From Zygotorulaspora mrakii (Eukaryota; Ascomycota; Saccharomycetes; Saccharomycetales; Saccharomycetaceae): a stretch of DNA of 64,000 nucleotides. The translations under genes and the position numbers were made by a program. The notes beneath the pieces were generated by a model that saw only the letters and a program-made list of their open reading frames with translations, made no database searches and was not told the origin of the DNA. This document shows, in pieces, positions 1 through 9,850 of the stretch; positions within the stretch are counted from its first letter, which is position 1, and each line of letters starts with the position of its first letter. The DNA lies in contig NC_050724.1 in the NCBI RefSeq assembly GCF_013402915.1, forward strand, positions 806,001-870,000, in the 5' to 3' direction.

Positions 1-55
1 CTTCAACATTGAATAACAAAAAGTTGAAGAAACATCTCTTAAACACAAACAAGTT

Positions 56-1096
56 CTATAAATTAAGATTATCGAAAAGTTTCATCAAGTTTTCTACTGC
101 GTCGACAACGTTCTCATCATAACCTTCACCAGGAACAAATTTAGAATGGGCAAAATCTATCAAAGCTAATGTGCTCAATGAGGTATTTTCTGGCATAGAA
201 TCATTGCTGTCTTCTTCACCCTTATAATCTCTGTTCTTGCCCTCATACTCCCCCTCTACACTCTCATTATCCTCGCTGTATTCTATGAAATCGGATCTGA
301 GTATAGGGTCATGATCCTCTAGCGTATCCCAACGGTTTGGGTCGCCCTCATAAATAAACAAAAGACTTGCAGAGACCATTCGCACCTCTTCATCTAATAA
401 AGTATTATAAAGCAATTGTATTCTCTGCAGGAAAATCTCTTTCAGCTGTTTGATTCGCTTTTCTGATAATCTATCGTTTGCAAAAAAGAGATTGAATGCG
501 CCTTCAATGTTGTCTACTGTGCGAGAGCGTCCAAAATTTTTGTTGATGAATATATTACCAGTATCAGTTTCCTCAAAATGTACCTCATCTATTTCCTTAG
601 TTAGCTCATTTGCCTGCATATGCATTCCACAAATTCTAAACCCCGAACTTCCCGACGTTGTGGTCCTACTTACCTCACTTAACCTTTGCCTTTTCTCCTC
701 ACTCGCATGTTCATCAAAAAGTATTTTACCCAGTTTCACATCCAAAACGTTTGGTTGAGAATAGCCGTACAGCAAGTTCTCTAAGACAAGTAACTTCCTT
801 CCACCTGATTTTGGAGTTGTCTGCGAGTCTGACAGTATAGCCGTGCTATCGCCAGGGCCCCTCTCTTGCAAACTTTCATCCAGCACACCAAGAAAAGTCG
901 GTAACCATGCAGATAGCGGCAAGTCTCCATCGGCTGCATCGGCTGCATCGGATTCTCTCAATGATTTTTCCTGCACGACTTGGTAGAAATCGAGCTCTTG
1001 CTGCGTCAGTACCTTGAAAACCAACACTTCATCCTTGTCGGTTAAAGTTCCCTCATGTCCCGCAGCCTTATGTCGCAACAGCTTGAACTCTCCCAT
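56..1096 (-). CDS. ARG82: Inositol polyphosphate multikinase (Arg82/Ipk2)
   Basis: The 346-residue protein is close to the usual fungal length of about 355. It phosphorylates inositol trisphosphate to tetrakis- and pentakisphosphate in the nucleus and, in S. cerevisiae, stabilises the ArgR-Mcm1 regulators. Near residue 115 it carries the inositol-phosphate-binding motif PNVLDVKLG (PxxxDxKxG), followed by TTTSGSSGFRICG. SSLLFIYEGD and the C-terminal LIDFAHS (metal-binding IDFA) complete the kinase core, and an acidic insert lies between the last two. The ATG at 1096 is used because the preceding codon is TTG and the protein then starts MGEFKLLRHKAAGHEGTLT, as in the family. It is divergent from HMO1, as YDR173C and YDR174W are. 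Confidence 0.96.
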   Translation of the reverse strand: MGEFKLLRHKAAGHEGTLTDKDEVLVFKVLTQQELDFYQVVQEKSLRESDAADAADGDLPLSAWLPTFLGVLDESLQERGPGDSTAILSDSQTTPKSGGRKLLVLENLLYGYSQPNVLDVKLGKILFDEHASEEKRQRLSEVSRTTTSGSSGFRICGMHMQANELTKEIDEVHFEETDTGNIFINKNFGRSRTVDNIEGAFNLFFANDRLSEKRIKQLKEIFLQRIQLLYNTLLDEEVRMVSASLLFIYEGDPNRWDTLEDHDPILRSDFIEYSEDNESVEGEYEGKNRDYKGEEDSNDSMPENTSLSTLALIDFAHSKFVPGEGYDENVVDAVENLMKLFDNLNL

Positions 1097-1827
1097 CAAA
1101 CCAACTCAATACCATGAAAGTCGCTGGCACAATAAATAAAATCGTATCTATGCTTGCTGATCCGTCAAACCTGGAGAGTTGATCATGTTATAACCACTAC
1201 CCGAGTCACGTGATCTCTCGTACGACCAAGTGCTTAAAGCTCCACAGCTGCTCGAGAATTGAACACAAGCCATTGGTACCCATATAGCTTCATGCTGGAC
1301 CAACACCCATAATTAACGTTGAATACATAAGCATTCTTCATTATTAAGCGCCCTGTGTCAGCTCAGTTGCAGATTTCTCAAGGAACCAGGCTCGCAATAT
1401 AAGAAAACCATCAATGTGTACCTTTTCTTGGGCCATAGATTCGGAAGATTTTGCAACTATACCCAACAGTACTTTAATGATGCCCTTCACCTCTCTATCG
1501 TCACAAATCAATTGGCAGAATTACTGTCGCTGTGAACAAAAATGTCTACTTACCCTGTTCAAGACCACCATTTCCACCAATCGCGTCATCCAAGTTTTTC
1601 ATCCGGGAAATTGTGTCCTCCCTTCCAGAAAATCCTACCAGGGGGGAGTTTACTCGCGCAACCTCTCTGCCTAGCGCAAAGTTTCTCCTTCCACAAGGTG
1701 AAAGAAACTCCTTCTAGGAGCCATGGTGGAATAGAACGGGCTTCTTGCAACTTTCGTTGTACCGATCAATCACAATCAGTGAACAAACCTGAGGAGCGTA
1801 ACTTCGAAGTAACTACACGTGATAGTA
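1097..1827. promoter_or_regulatory. Shared ARG82/HMO1 upstream region
   Basis: This 731-base divergent intergenic region has no convincing gene. It contains a TCACGTGA octamer at 1206-1213 and another CACGTG at 1816-1821, only six bases before the HMO1 ATG; both fit the core for Cbf1-type bHLH factors. Two ACCCATA elements at 1278-1284 and 1305-1311 resemble part of a Rap1 site but deviate from the full consensus. Overlapping short open frames of 61-97 codons between 1414 and 1835 lack any family resemblance and were not called. Factor assignments are inferences from motif shape. Confidence 0.4.
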
Positions 1828-2650
1828 ATGACTAGCGATCCCTCAATCAGACTGAAGTCTGCGAAGGACTCAGTATGTATTATAGTATAACAAACACTGT
1901 TTTCGATCGAAATTGTTTTCATCTCACTAACACCTTCCTTAGTTGGTCTCATCGCTCTTTGAGCTATCCAAATCTGCTAACCAAACAGCAGCTTGTATCG
2001 TGGACTTCTACAATGCCATTGGCAATGATGAGGAGGAGAAAATTGAAGCTTTCACTACACTAACGGAGGCTTTGCAAAAACTCACGTCTGCTACAAATCA
2101 ATTGCATGGAATCAGCGGGGAGTTAGTCAACCCTGCCGAGGATGAAAAGGATGTAGCCGGGCTTATAGCCCCTGTAGAGGTTAAACCACCTGCTAGAAAG
2201 AAGGTCGAACGTGATCCAAATGCCCCAAAGAAACCATTGACTGTTTTCTTTGCTTATTCCGCGTTTGTGCGCCAGGAGCTGCGTGATGCGAGACAGAGAG
2301 CAGGATTACCACCTCTATCGTCAACCGAGATTACGCAAGAGATTTCAAAGAAATGGAAGGGATTGAGTGACGAGGAGAAGGAAAAGTGGAAACAGGCGTA
2401 TAATGTCGAGTTAGGTCATTATCAGCTGGAGAAGCAGAAATACTTGGAAGCAAAGAAGAATGGGACTCTTCCGCTGATTATGGGACCAAACCATGCCCCT
2501 GTTCCAATCCCGTTCAGCTTGCAGCACGAGGAACCATTCGAGGCTCGCCCAGAAAAGAGAATATATGATGATCACACTTCTTCCTCAGAAAAAAAGAAGA
2601 AAAAGAAGAAGAAGGATAAGAAGAAGGAGTCTTCGAGTAGTCATTTATGA
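1828..2650 (+). CDS. HMO1: HMG-box chromatin protein Hmo1, two exons
   Basis: Exon 1 (1828-1872) encodes MTSDPSIRLKSAKDS and exon 2 (1943-2650) continues LVSSLFELSK, giving 250 residues. Hmo1 binds ribosomal protein and rDNA promoters with Fhl1/Rap1 and compacts DNA. An N-terminal degenerate HMG-like helical region (about 16-75) precedes the canonical HMG box (about 106-185, beginning DPNAPKKPLTVFFAYSAF), then a short linker and a lysine-rich tail, as in S. cerevisiae. Without splicing, the frame would begin at a TTG codon and lose a conserved N-terminus. The splice model rests on a consensus donor, a branch-point-like sequence, an acceptor and the restored conserved start. S. cerevisiae HMO1 has no intron to my knowledge. 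Confidence 0.93.
1873..1942 (+). other. Spliceosomal intron in HMO1
   Basis: The 70-base intron starts with the consensus GTATGT donor, has CACTAAC at 1925-1931 (one change from the yeast TACTAAC branch point), and ends in TTAG at 1942. It falls between codons 15 and 16 (phase 0). The branch adenosine to acceptor distance is only about 12 bases, short but tolerable for yeasts. Confidence 0.88.
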
Positions 2651-2809
2651 GAAAAAGGGTATTTTACTTTTGTTGTTTGTAATTACCGTGTTTTAATTAA
2701 GCCAGTTGTATCTTCTATCGCGCAATTGTATTACTACTCTCGTTTATGAGCTTTACGTATATTGTGTATCTGCGCGAATACTCTATTTACAAGATGGGGA
2801 GTGCATTAT

Positions 2810-3733
2810 TTAGACCTGATAAGTTTTGGATAATTCTTCAATGACATTGATCTTTTCACGTGGCGCATCCTCTGGGCGTTTCCATTCTTCTGGAAACTCA
2901 TAATGATGCTTTTTCTTCCGCAAATTCTTTGCTATTGTGTGTCTCTTGTCCAGTGAAATATCACTGAAATCATCTGTCATATCTTTTGCCTCTTTCAACA
3001 GTTTCTGGAAAACGTCATTTAAGTATCTTGTGTTTTGTGCTGCCTCTGGAAACTTGTCACTTGACATCTTGAAAATATCGGTCTCAGAATCGTAACGTGT
3101 CCTTGCAAGAACCTGAAACTTATGACGTTCCTTATTGTTCAAGGCTAGCTCAGTAGTTTTCACCTGCAGAGACACCTTACGAGCATTGGGGTGTTCCTCA
3201 CCTAGATACGTTGTGAAACGGTACTCTAAGGGATGCGACTCTGGATCGGCTCTCTTATATGGTTGGCGATATTGCGCAAGTAAAGGTAGCTCGTATGCTG
3301 CCAATCTATTGTAAAATCTCTGTTCCCGATGTTGTGCAACCAAATCTTGAGCCTGCGATGGCAACTCATCAAACTTAAAAGTCAAAGGGTTGTATTCATC
3401 TGCTAAACTACTGCCAACAATGTCGGCAGCCGCTTTTTCACCACCGTAGTATATTTTTTTAATATCACGTTTCAGCACACCTGTTTCTTCGGATGTTGAA
3501 AGCAAGGCATCCAGCTCTTCCTGACACGGCTTGTATTGTGCTCCTAGTTTCACAGTTCTTTCCCTAAATAGCTGGAAAATCTTTTCTGCTGGCAAACCTC
3601 TCCATTTAGATGGCTCCAAATACAAAGTTGTCGATATCACTGATGTTTTCGCGATTTGAGATGCTGGGACAGTTTTGATCGCACCACTAGAGTTCAAATG
3701 TCTCACTGGGAGGCTCAAAAACCTTTTCATCAT
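2810..3733 (-). CDS. RSM24: Mitochondrial small ribosomal subunit protein Rsm24
   Basis: From the ATG at 3733 the protein has 307 residues (S. cerevisiae about 319). It begins [17 protein letters not shown], a basic, serine-containing segment typical of a matrix-targeting presequence. It is a component of the mitochondrial 37S ribosomal subunit (mS35 family). The central [20 protein letters not shown] and the C-terminal [20 protein letters not shown] region fit that family. An in-frame ATG at 3817 would add 28 residues that include several acids and would bury the presequence, so the downstream start is preferred. It is convergent with HMO1 and divergent from NGG1, the order seen around YDR175C. 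Confidence 0.9.
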   Translation of the reverse strand: MMKRFLSLPVRHLNSSGAIKTVPASQIAKTSVISTTLYLEPSKWRGLPAEKIFQLFRERTVKLGAQYKPCQEELDALLSTSEETGVLKRDIKKIYYGGEKAAADIVGSSLADEYNPLTFKFDELPSQAQDLVAQHREQRFYNRLAAYELPLLAQYRQPYKRADPESHPLEYRFTTYLGEEHPNARKVSLQVKTTELALNNKERHKFQVLARTRYDSETDIFKMSSDKFPEAAQNTRYLNDVFQKLLKEAKDMTDDFSDISLDKRHTIAKNLRKKKHHYEFPEEWKRPEDAPREKINVIEELSKTYQV

Positions 3734-4014
3734 AAGGCAAGAAATAAACTTCAGTTGCGGAACCTCAATTTCTTGGGGACCTCCTTCGAAACTGTCTCTA
3801 TCTTGTGTGTTTTTCATTCATTTCATCTTTCTTTTAGGTATACTGACTGACTGACTATTGGAAAAAAAAGAGCCGTAGCGCATGATGGGCTATGATTCTG
3901 CGCAAACTGAGAAAGTAGACATTTGAATAGTAAATCAAGCCTGTGTCAACACAACGGCAATATAGAAGACGAATTGCCAAAAGAGCTCTTTGGACTGGGC
4001 ATATAACGAATCAA

Positions 4015-6120
4015 ATGCCTCAAAAAATAGCGAGACGGGGAAAAGGTCCAAGGGATCAAGCTCACAGGGAAGAAAATGTTGTGGAGCCTCCATCAAAGTT
4101 ATTGTCATCAATACTCAAGACACTAAATTTGACGTTCGAGCGTGACATTGGGATGCTGAATGGGAAAAACGTTAGAAACATTTTGAACAAATCTGCTTTA
4201 CTTGATTTGCAGAGTCAATTGGAAAGATTGCGGTCTTCTGTGGAGGCCATTGCCAACAGTGATCAACAAACAATTGAGACGCTTAGAAAAATACGGGATG
4301 GACAAAGAGATTTAGCTCAGAAAGAGGAAAAATCAAATGCGAAAGAGGAAAACAATGATGTGGTACCGCATTACTTGAGTCAAAAAAATTCAATTGCGGA
4401 TACAAGTGAGTCTAACGCAACTCCTGTGGCGGCTGCCAATGATACGAATACAAAGGATGAACAAGAACATCTTGCGCCATCTTCAAATGATGAAGGTGAG
4501 TCTAAAGACCAACCTCCAATATCTAAGAGGAAGAGGAGAAGTTTTCATAACGATGAAGATGAAGATGATATTTTTGATGAAGTAAATGACGTGAAGGAAA
4601 ATACTGAGGAAATTACAACCAAAAAGAAGCTAAAAACAGATTCGCAAGATGGAGCAGATATAGATAAGATGGAAAATGATCCTTCTGTAAAAAATCCAAA
4701 ATCTGAATTTGTTGTTTCACAGACGTTGCCCTTGGCGGCCGCTGCGTTGGGACTTTTCAATGAGAAGGGCCTGAAAAATACCGGAGAAGATTATTTGAAG
4801 AAAAAATACGATGTTGCAAGTTACCCAACGGATAACTTGAAGGATTTGCTGCCTGGCGAACCGCCTGATATGGATTTTTCACATCCGAAACCTACAAACC
4901 AAATTCAGTTTAATACTTTCCTATCGTCTGTTGAGAGTATATTTCGTGAACTAAATGATGATGATATCAAATTTTTGAAGAATAAGTATATTATGCCCTT
5001 AAACTTACAAGTTGACAAGACTTACGACCCAGAAATCACTCCATATATCGTACCCAAATTGGGCCCTCTATATGCTGAGACATGGTTAAAAGAAGACAAC
5101 CATCAAAATATGGCAAACATTTCCCCTCCTCCTTTGAATGATCCCACAAGTATATTGCCAAGAAAAAATGCCTCTGAGATTAATGACGCCACATTAGAGA
5201 CTGAAGATATATCTTGCGGGCCGTTCGTATCAAGATTGCTATCAGCAATAATGCGTGATGAGGGCAAACCCGAGAGGAATAGTGATAATGGCAATAACGG
5301 AAGTAATGGTGACCATTCAGTTGAAGTCAAGGAGGAAAATGCACAGTCATTACCAAAGAATCCTGCTCCCGATGACGCAGCCATCCACGACACAAGTGTT
5401 AGTGTAGAGACTGCTAATACACCAATGAGTGAGATTGATGAACCTTCAAAAAACTTGTACAGAGGAACCACAAGCAGTTTACCAAATCCGCAATTATGGA
5501 AATTCAACAGTGTCAATATCGATTATCCAACTTTTGAGGAAAGACTGAAAAGGGAATTGAAATTTGTTGGGATATATATAAATTTGCCGAAGGATGAAAA
5601 CAACCCAAACGGAGATGATCCAGATTGGTTGACTGGCAGAGAAGATGACGAGATCAGTGCAGAACTTAGAGAACTGCAGAACTCCCTAAAACAGGTCACT
5701 ACAAAAAATCAAAAGAGAAAAGCTGCTCTTGTATCACTGGTAGAGAGACGACTGGCATGGCAGGAGTATTCATCGATTTTAGATGATTTAGATAAGCAAG
5801 TAGATCAAGCGTACATTAAAAGAATCCGGGTACCCAAGAAGAGAAAGAAGCATCATACATCTGGTTCATCGATGGTCGTGAATAGTACATCGTCTCAAGC
5901 AGCTCAGCAGAAGGCCGCTAATTCCAGCTTAAAAGCATTATTGGACAAAAGACAAAGATGGATCAGTAAGATAGGTCCTCTTTTCGATAGACCAGAAATA
6001 ATGAAGCGTATGCCAAAGGAAAGCGTATTCAAAGATATCGACCAAGAGGAAGAAGAAGAAGAAACAGACGTTTTCGGCCAAAACGGAAATGGGGAAAAGG
6101 ACGAATTGACGGACACCTGA
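4015..6120 (+). CDS. NGG1: SAGA/ADA complex subunit Ngg1 (Ada3)
   Basis: The 701-residue protein matches the length of S. cerevisiae Ngg1 (702). Ada3 family proteins join Gcn5 and Ada2 in the histone acetyltransferase module of SAGA, SLIK and ADA. The sequence shows an N-terminal basic stretch, a helical segment near residues 60-110, a long acidic low-complexity middle (residues ~115-260 and ~380-480) and a conserved C-terminal Ada3 domain. The last includes LRELQNSLKQVTTKNQKRKAAL, a charged coiled coil, and a poly-glutamate tail. The frame is open 24 codons further upstream from a GTG, but the first ATG is at 4015. It has its own promoter, shared with RSM24. Confidence 0.94.
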   Translation: MPQKIARRGKGPRDQAHREENVVEPPSKLLSSILKTLNLTFERDIGMLNGKNVRNILNKSALLDLQSQLERLRSSVEAIANSDQQTIETLRKIRDGQRDLAQKEEKSNAKEENNDVVPHYLSQKNSIADTSESNATPVAAANDTNTKDEQEHLAPSSNDEGESKDQPPISKRKRRSFHNDEDEDDIFDEVNDVKENTEEITTKKKLKTDSQDGADIDKMENDPSVKNPKSEFVVSQTLPLAAAALGLFNEKGLKNTGEDYLKKKYDVASYPTDNLKDLLPGEPPDMDFSHPKPTNQIQFNTFLSSVESIFRELNDDDIKFLKNKYIMPLNLQVDKTYDPEITPYIVPKLGPLYAETWLKEDNHQNMANISPPPLNDPTSILPRKNASEINDATLETEDISCGPFVSRLLSAIMRDEGKPERNSDNGNNGSNGDHSVEVKEENAQSLPKNPAPDDAAIHDTSVSVETANTPMSEIDEPSKNLYRGTTSSLPNPQLWKFNSVNIDYPTFEERLKRELKFVGIYINLPKDENNPNGDDPDWLTGREDDEISAELRELQNSLKQVTTKNQKRKAALVSLVERRLAWQEYSSILDDLDKQVDQAYIKRIRVPKKRKKHHTSGSSMVVNSTSSQAAQQKAANSSLKALLDKRQRWISKIGPLFDRPEIMKRMPKESVFKDIDQEEEEEETDVFGQNGNGEKDELTDT

Positions 6121-6476
6121 TGCATATATATATACAGTGCACACCGTTATGCATACAACACATTTGTAATAGTAACATGAAATAGTCATCCTAGTAATAT
6201 TTTTTCTTCGTAAAGAATCAGGGCTATTAAGATAGTCCGAGCCAACTCTTTCAGCCCTCTTTATTATGAGTAGCCAAAAAAATCACAATTAACGTTCCTT
6301 GAAGGACAATATGGTGAAAAAGTGGTTCACCTTGGCAATCAGAGTATGATCTACATTGCGGATAACACACATTTACTTCATTCAAGTCAGCACTAAAGTT
6401 TTTCAAGAAAGAATTTTAAAAATATTATAACTAGGTCAGCTTCCAATAAATATTACAATTTGTCCTAATAAACAAG
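6121..6476. other. NGG1-UBC1 intergenic region
   Basis: The 356 bases between these tandem genes hold the NGG1 3' end (with a TATATATATA-like tract at about 6123-6132) and the UBC1 promoter. The 60 bases before UBC1 are A/T-rich. I see no additional gene or recognisable structural RNA here. Confidence 0.5.
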
Positions 6477-7127
6477 ATGTCAAGAGCCAAGAGAATTATG
6501 AAGGAATTGCTAGCGGTGAAAGATGACCCAGCGGCAAATATCAAGTTGGAGTTCGTGAATGAGTCTGACATTGAACATTTAAAGGGTTCATTTCAAGGTC
6601 CTCCTGGAACACCATATGAAGGTGGCATATTTCTCGTTGATATTGAAGTGCCCATGGAGTATCCATTTAAGCCCCCCAAAATGAAATTTGATACAAAAGT
6701 ATATCATCCAAATATTTCTTCGGTAACTGGTGCAATCTGTCTTGATATACTTAAGAATGCGTGGTCACCTGTTATTACTCTAAAGTCTGCGCTAATATCG
6801 TTACAAGCACTTTTGCAATCACCTGAGCCTAACGATCCTCAGGATGCTGAAGTTGCGCAGCACTATCTGCGGGATAGAGAATCATTTAACAAGACTGCTG
6901 CATTATGGACGAAATTATATGCAGTAGCAAATGGTAGTACTGTGGGACAAAAACAAGTAGACGAAGCGCAGCTGTATGGAATTGATCCAAATGTGGTGGA
7001 AGAATTTGAATCTCAAGGATTTGAGAAGGAGAAAGTTATCGATGCTCTAAGAAGGCTGGGAATTAAGTCCCTAGATCCAACTGATAACGCAACTGTTAAT
7101 AAAATCGTAGAAGAACTGCTGAAGTAG
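6477..7127 (+). CDS. UBC1: Ubiquitin-conjugating enzyme E2 Ubc1
   Basis: The 216-residue protein matches S. cerevisiae Ubc1 (215). The UBC fold spans residues 1-150, with the HPN motif at 77-79 and the catalytic cysteine Cys88 in [16 protein letters not shown]-terminal UBA domain (about 170-215) distinguishes Ubc1 from Ubc4/5. Ubc1 acts in ER-associated and cytosolic degradation and extends K48-linked chains, for example with the anaphase-promoting complex. It follows NGG1 in the same direction, as YDR177W follows YDR176W. Confidence 0.97.
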   Translation: MSRAKRIMKELLAVKDDPAANIKLEFVNESDIEHLKGSFQGPPGTPYEGGIFLVDIEVPMEYPFKPPKMKFDTKVYHPNISSVTGAICLDILKNAWSPVITLKSALISLQALLQSPEPNDPQDAEVAQHYLRDRESFNKTAALWTKLYAVANGSTVGQKQVDEAQLYGIDPNVVEEFESQGFEKEKVIDALRRLGIKSLDPTDNATVNKIVEELLK

Positions 7128-7213
7128 AACTTTCTCAAGACTTCCAATCTTGTTCGACAAATGCGAGATTACGTATTTATGTTAAATATATGTATAAAAC
7201 TGCCAATCCGACT

Positions 7214-8599
7214 TTAAAGATTTAAACCTTTTTCTATGTATGCAACACTCGGAACAGTTGTCATGTTTCCAAGAGCTGCAATCGAAATAGGTTTGTCTTT
7301 AAGCCTATAGTTTGCCCACATAACTATATCTTCCTTTGTGATCTTGTCTACTTTCTCAAAAACCTCTTCAGGGGAGAGACGTTTACCAGTAGTAACGATT
7401 TGCCTTCCCATATCTTCAACAATTGCTGTAGATCCATCCAATGACAGCAACAAAGCTGCTTTCAACTGTGCCTTTGATCTGTTGACTTCACCATCTGAAA
7501 TATTTCCAGACATAATTCTGCGCCATTCCCGTGTTATAGCATCAATGATTTTTCTAGCGTCATGTTGAGCCGAATCAAGTACGATATACATTCCCCATAA
7601 CCCGGTGTCCGCATAAGAAGTTGAAAAAGACATGTAAGAATTCGCCAAAGTGCCATTATTGGAAGCTTCAACAGCCAAAGTTGATGGGGAGTTTGTTCCC
7701 GTTCCCAGGGCCCTATCCCAATTACCAACGATAGCCTGTGCGGCTAATGCCACGAAATAATCGGGTGCGGACCAAGATACGCCTTCCAAGGCGATGGCAA
7801 TGTGTGTTGTTGGCAAAGTGTTCTCTTGTATCAGTCTTTCACCTCTATTGAATACAGGTAAAGGGCCACGAGGCGATCCCAACGGTACTGGAAACTCCGC
7901 TTTTGGAATGTGTCCAAAGTACTTTTGAGCGTATTGAACCAACTTTTCATGGTCTACTGCTCCAGCACCAGCTAGAACCATTCTATCACCCCTGTAGTTT
8001 CTCGAAATATAGTCCTTCAAGTTTTTCCTGGTTATTGATTTGATATTTTTGATAGGTCCCAAGATGGTCCTGCCCAGTGGTTGGCCCTTATAGGCGATTT
8101 CATGAAGATGGTCGAACACTACTTCATCGTACATCTTGTCAACTTCTTCACTCTCCCTTATAATCACGTCTCTTTCCCTTTCGATCGCTTTTGGGTCAAG
8201 GACTGACCTCGTTAGGATATCGCTCAGTATGTCAACAGCCTTGGGTATGTCCTCCTCCAAGCTTTTGGCATAGTACACTGTGTTTTCCCTTGATGTGTAT
8301 GCATTCAAGTGAGAGCCGATGTTCTCGATTTCAAGTTCGATTCCTGTCTGTGTTCTATTCTGGGTGCCTTTGAAAGCAAGGTGTTCTAGGAAATGTGCCG
8401 TGCCGTTGTTTTGTGCGTTTTCTGCTCTAGAGCCAGCATCCACAAAAATACCCACCGTTGCGCTCGACATCTCCGGCATGCTTTCGGAGGCCACTGTCAG
8501 CCCATTGGCGAGTACTGACGTTCTGGTTACTGGAATATCATTTCTAGCTTTACTCAGAAATCTCTTGGTGCCTAGTCCCAACACCGCACGACGAAGCAT
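7214..8599 (-). CDS. MAS1: Mitochondrial processing peptidase beta subunit Mas1
   Basis: The 461-residue protein (S. cerevisiae 462) is the catalytic subunit of the matrix peptidase that removes presequences from imported proteins. The inverted zinc-binding motif HFLEH at residues 69-73 is intact, and a downstream acidic cluster (RESEEVDKMYDEVVFDHLHE, near 147-166) supplies the third zinc ligand, so this is the active beta rather than the alpha subunit. A basic N-terminus (MLRRAVLGLGTKRFLSKARN) looks like its own presequence. S. cerevisiae places it on chromosome XII (YLR163C) next to SHH4. Here the neighbour is the single SDH4/SHH4 locus, consistent with an unduplicated genome. Confidence 0.97.
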   Translation of the reverse strand: MLRRAVLGLGTKRFLSKARNDIPVTRTSVLANGLTVASESMPEMSSATVGIFVDAGSRAENAQNNGTAHFLEHLAFKGTQNRTQTGIELEIENIGSHLNAYTSRENTVYYAKSLEEDIPKAVDILSDILTRSVLDPKAIERERDVIIRESEEVDKMYDEVVFDHLHEIAYKGQPLGRTILGPIKNIKSITRKNLKDYISRNYRGDRMVLAGAGAVDHEKLVQYAQKYFGHIPKAEFPVPLGSPRGPLPVFNRGERLIQENTLPTTHIAIALEGVSWSAPDYFVALAAQAIVGNWDRALGTGTNSPSTLAVEASNNGTLANSYMSFSTSYADTGLWGMYIVLDSAQHDARKIIDAITREWRRIMSGNISDGEVNRSKAQLKAALLLSLDGSTAIVEDMGRQIVTTGKRLSPEEVFEKVDKITKEDIVMWANYRLKDKPISIAALGNMTTVPSVAYIEKGLNL

Positions 8600-9160
8600 T
8601 CTTGAATATACTAAACCCTAAGATATCTTGTGACACAAGCTATAACCTTCGACAGATACCTGAAACTCTGAATCCTAATAGTTTTTCACCCATAATTGAA
8701 ATTTAATAGCTTCTAGGTATCATTCTAGTTCTCATCACATCCACATCTCCAAAATGTGTCATATCCATATTCGTCACACGTGATGACTAAAACAAAAACG
8801 CAAGCCATCGTAGATACGTAAGCACCTGACTTTCACGTGCCTTAACAAACTGATGAAAAATCTCGGCTCCGAAAATGTCCGGGCTGCTTAGACGCGCGGG
8901 GTGATGCCTAGGATGGTGATAACGGAGAGTTTTATAAGAGTGAACAATATGTTTGTAATGAATATATAATACTTCTGGCATTGCAACGACGAGTGCATCT
9001 GGGTTTTCGATACGTAAATTTCGAAGTTTGATAGCACCGGGAGCAGTAATAGATTTCCAAGGAATAGTAGTGAATTGCACCGTACAGTATAGCCGAATAT
9101 TGCACTTTCCACAGCACAAAGGTAGCACAAAGGTAGCACAAAGATATTAGAGCAAATATA
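8600..9160. promoter_or_regulatory. Divergent MAS1/SDH4 promoter region
   Basis: This 561-base region drives two mitochondrial genes. It contains CACGTG at 8777-8782 and 8834-8839, and GCGGGG at 8896-8901, the core bound by Mig1-type glucose repressors, which would fit a respiratory gene. Directly before SDH4, at 9113-9143, is an 11-base tandem repeat (AGCACAAAGGT, 2.8 copies). Three overlapping antisense open frames here arise from non-ATG starts and repeated codons and were rejected. Factor binding is inferred. Confidence 0.45.
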
Positions 9161-9667
9161 ATGTTTTCCAAGTCGCTTTTGAGGTGCTCATTGAACCGAG
9201 CTGCATTTCATTCAAGCTCGAAAAGAAGCTTAACCATTCCGTTTTTGTCTACGCTTCCCCAAAAACCGGGCGGTGTCACCGGTACTCCTAATGACGCATA
9301 TGTGCCACCTCCTCCGGATAAGCTGCATGGATCAGTTCACTGGGACTTTGAGAGAGTGCTGGCAGTCGCGATGGTTCCATTGGTGACATTGCCTTTGGCC
9401 ACTGGTGGCTCGTTTATGACTGTCGCGGATTCATTGTTGGCATCCGTGTTACTGGGACACGTATATGTCGGGTTTCAATCGTGTATTATCGATTATATTC
9501 CCAAGAGAGTTTATGGTAAGAATTTCAACTATGCGATGTATTTGCTGACTCTTGGATCATTGATATCTGCTATTGGCATTTACAAATTGGAAACCGAAGA
9601 AAATGGATTGGTAGGGGTTGTCACCAATTTATGGACTAGTAAAAAGGAGGAAGAGAAACAGAAATAG
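9161..9667 (+). CDS. SDH4: Succinate dehydrogenase membrane anchor subunit Sdh4
   Basis: This 168-residue protein of the mitochondrial inner membrane belongs to complex II, where with Sdh3 it anchors the Sdh1-Sdh2 catalytic dimer and forms the ubiquinone and heme b site. The first ~30 residues are basic and hydroxylated (a presequence). Three hydrophobic segments follow at about 70-85, 87-108 and 123-143. HVYVGFQSCIIDY, in the second, carries the cysteine position used as a heme ligand in yeast Sdh4 instead of histidine. Proline-rich PPPPDKLHGSVHW precedes the membrane part. The single copy stands where both SDH4 (chromosome IV) and SHH4 (XII) derive from. Confidence 0.94.
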   Translation: MFSKSLLRCSLNRAAFHSSSKRSLTIPFLSTLPQKPGGVTGTPNDAYVPPPPDKLHGSVHWDFERVLAVAMVPLVTLPLATGGSFMTVADSLLASVLLGHVYVGFQSCIIDYIPKRVYGKNFNYAMYLLTLGSLISAIGIYKLETEENGLVGVVTNLWTSKKEEEKQK

Positions 9668-9850
9668 GTATGCTGCTCCAACTAATTAGCGGCAAACAGA
9701 AAGCCGATTGGAAAGCAAATCCTGTTTTTCGAGGCGATCATCACTCGAGCCTATGCGTTACTCTTATTTATTTCATATATGTCACTTACATATCACATCA
9801 CATATCAATCACATATTTATTGCGCTTCTTTTGCGATAATCATTGGGGGT

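Noticed and set aside
1414..1835. Three overlapping plus-strand frames of 61-97 codons before HMO1
   Set aside because: They overlap one another in different frames, show no domain or composition typical of proteins, and the last runs into the HMO1 start. They are more likely promoter and leader sequence.
8787..9171. Minus-strand frames of 79-113 codons in the MAS1-SDH4 promoter
   Set aside because: Some begin only with a non-ATG codon, they overlap each other, and their simultaneous openness is partly due to the 11-base repeat. No family resemblance.
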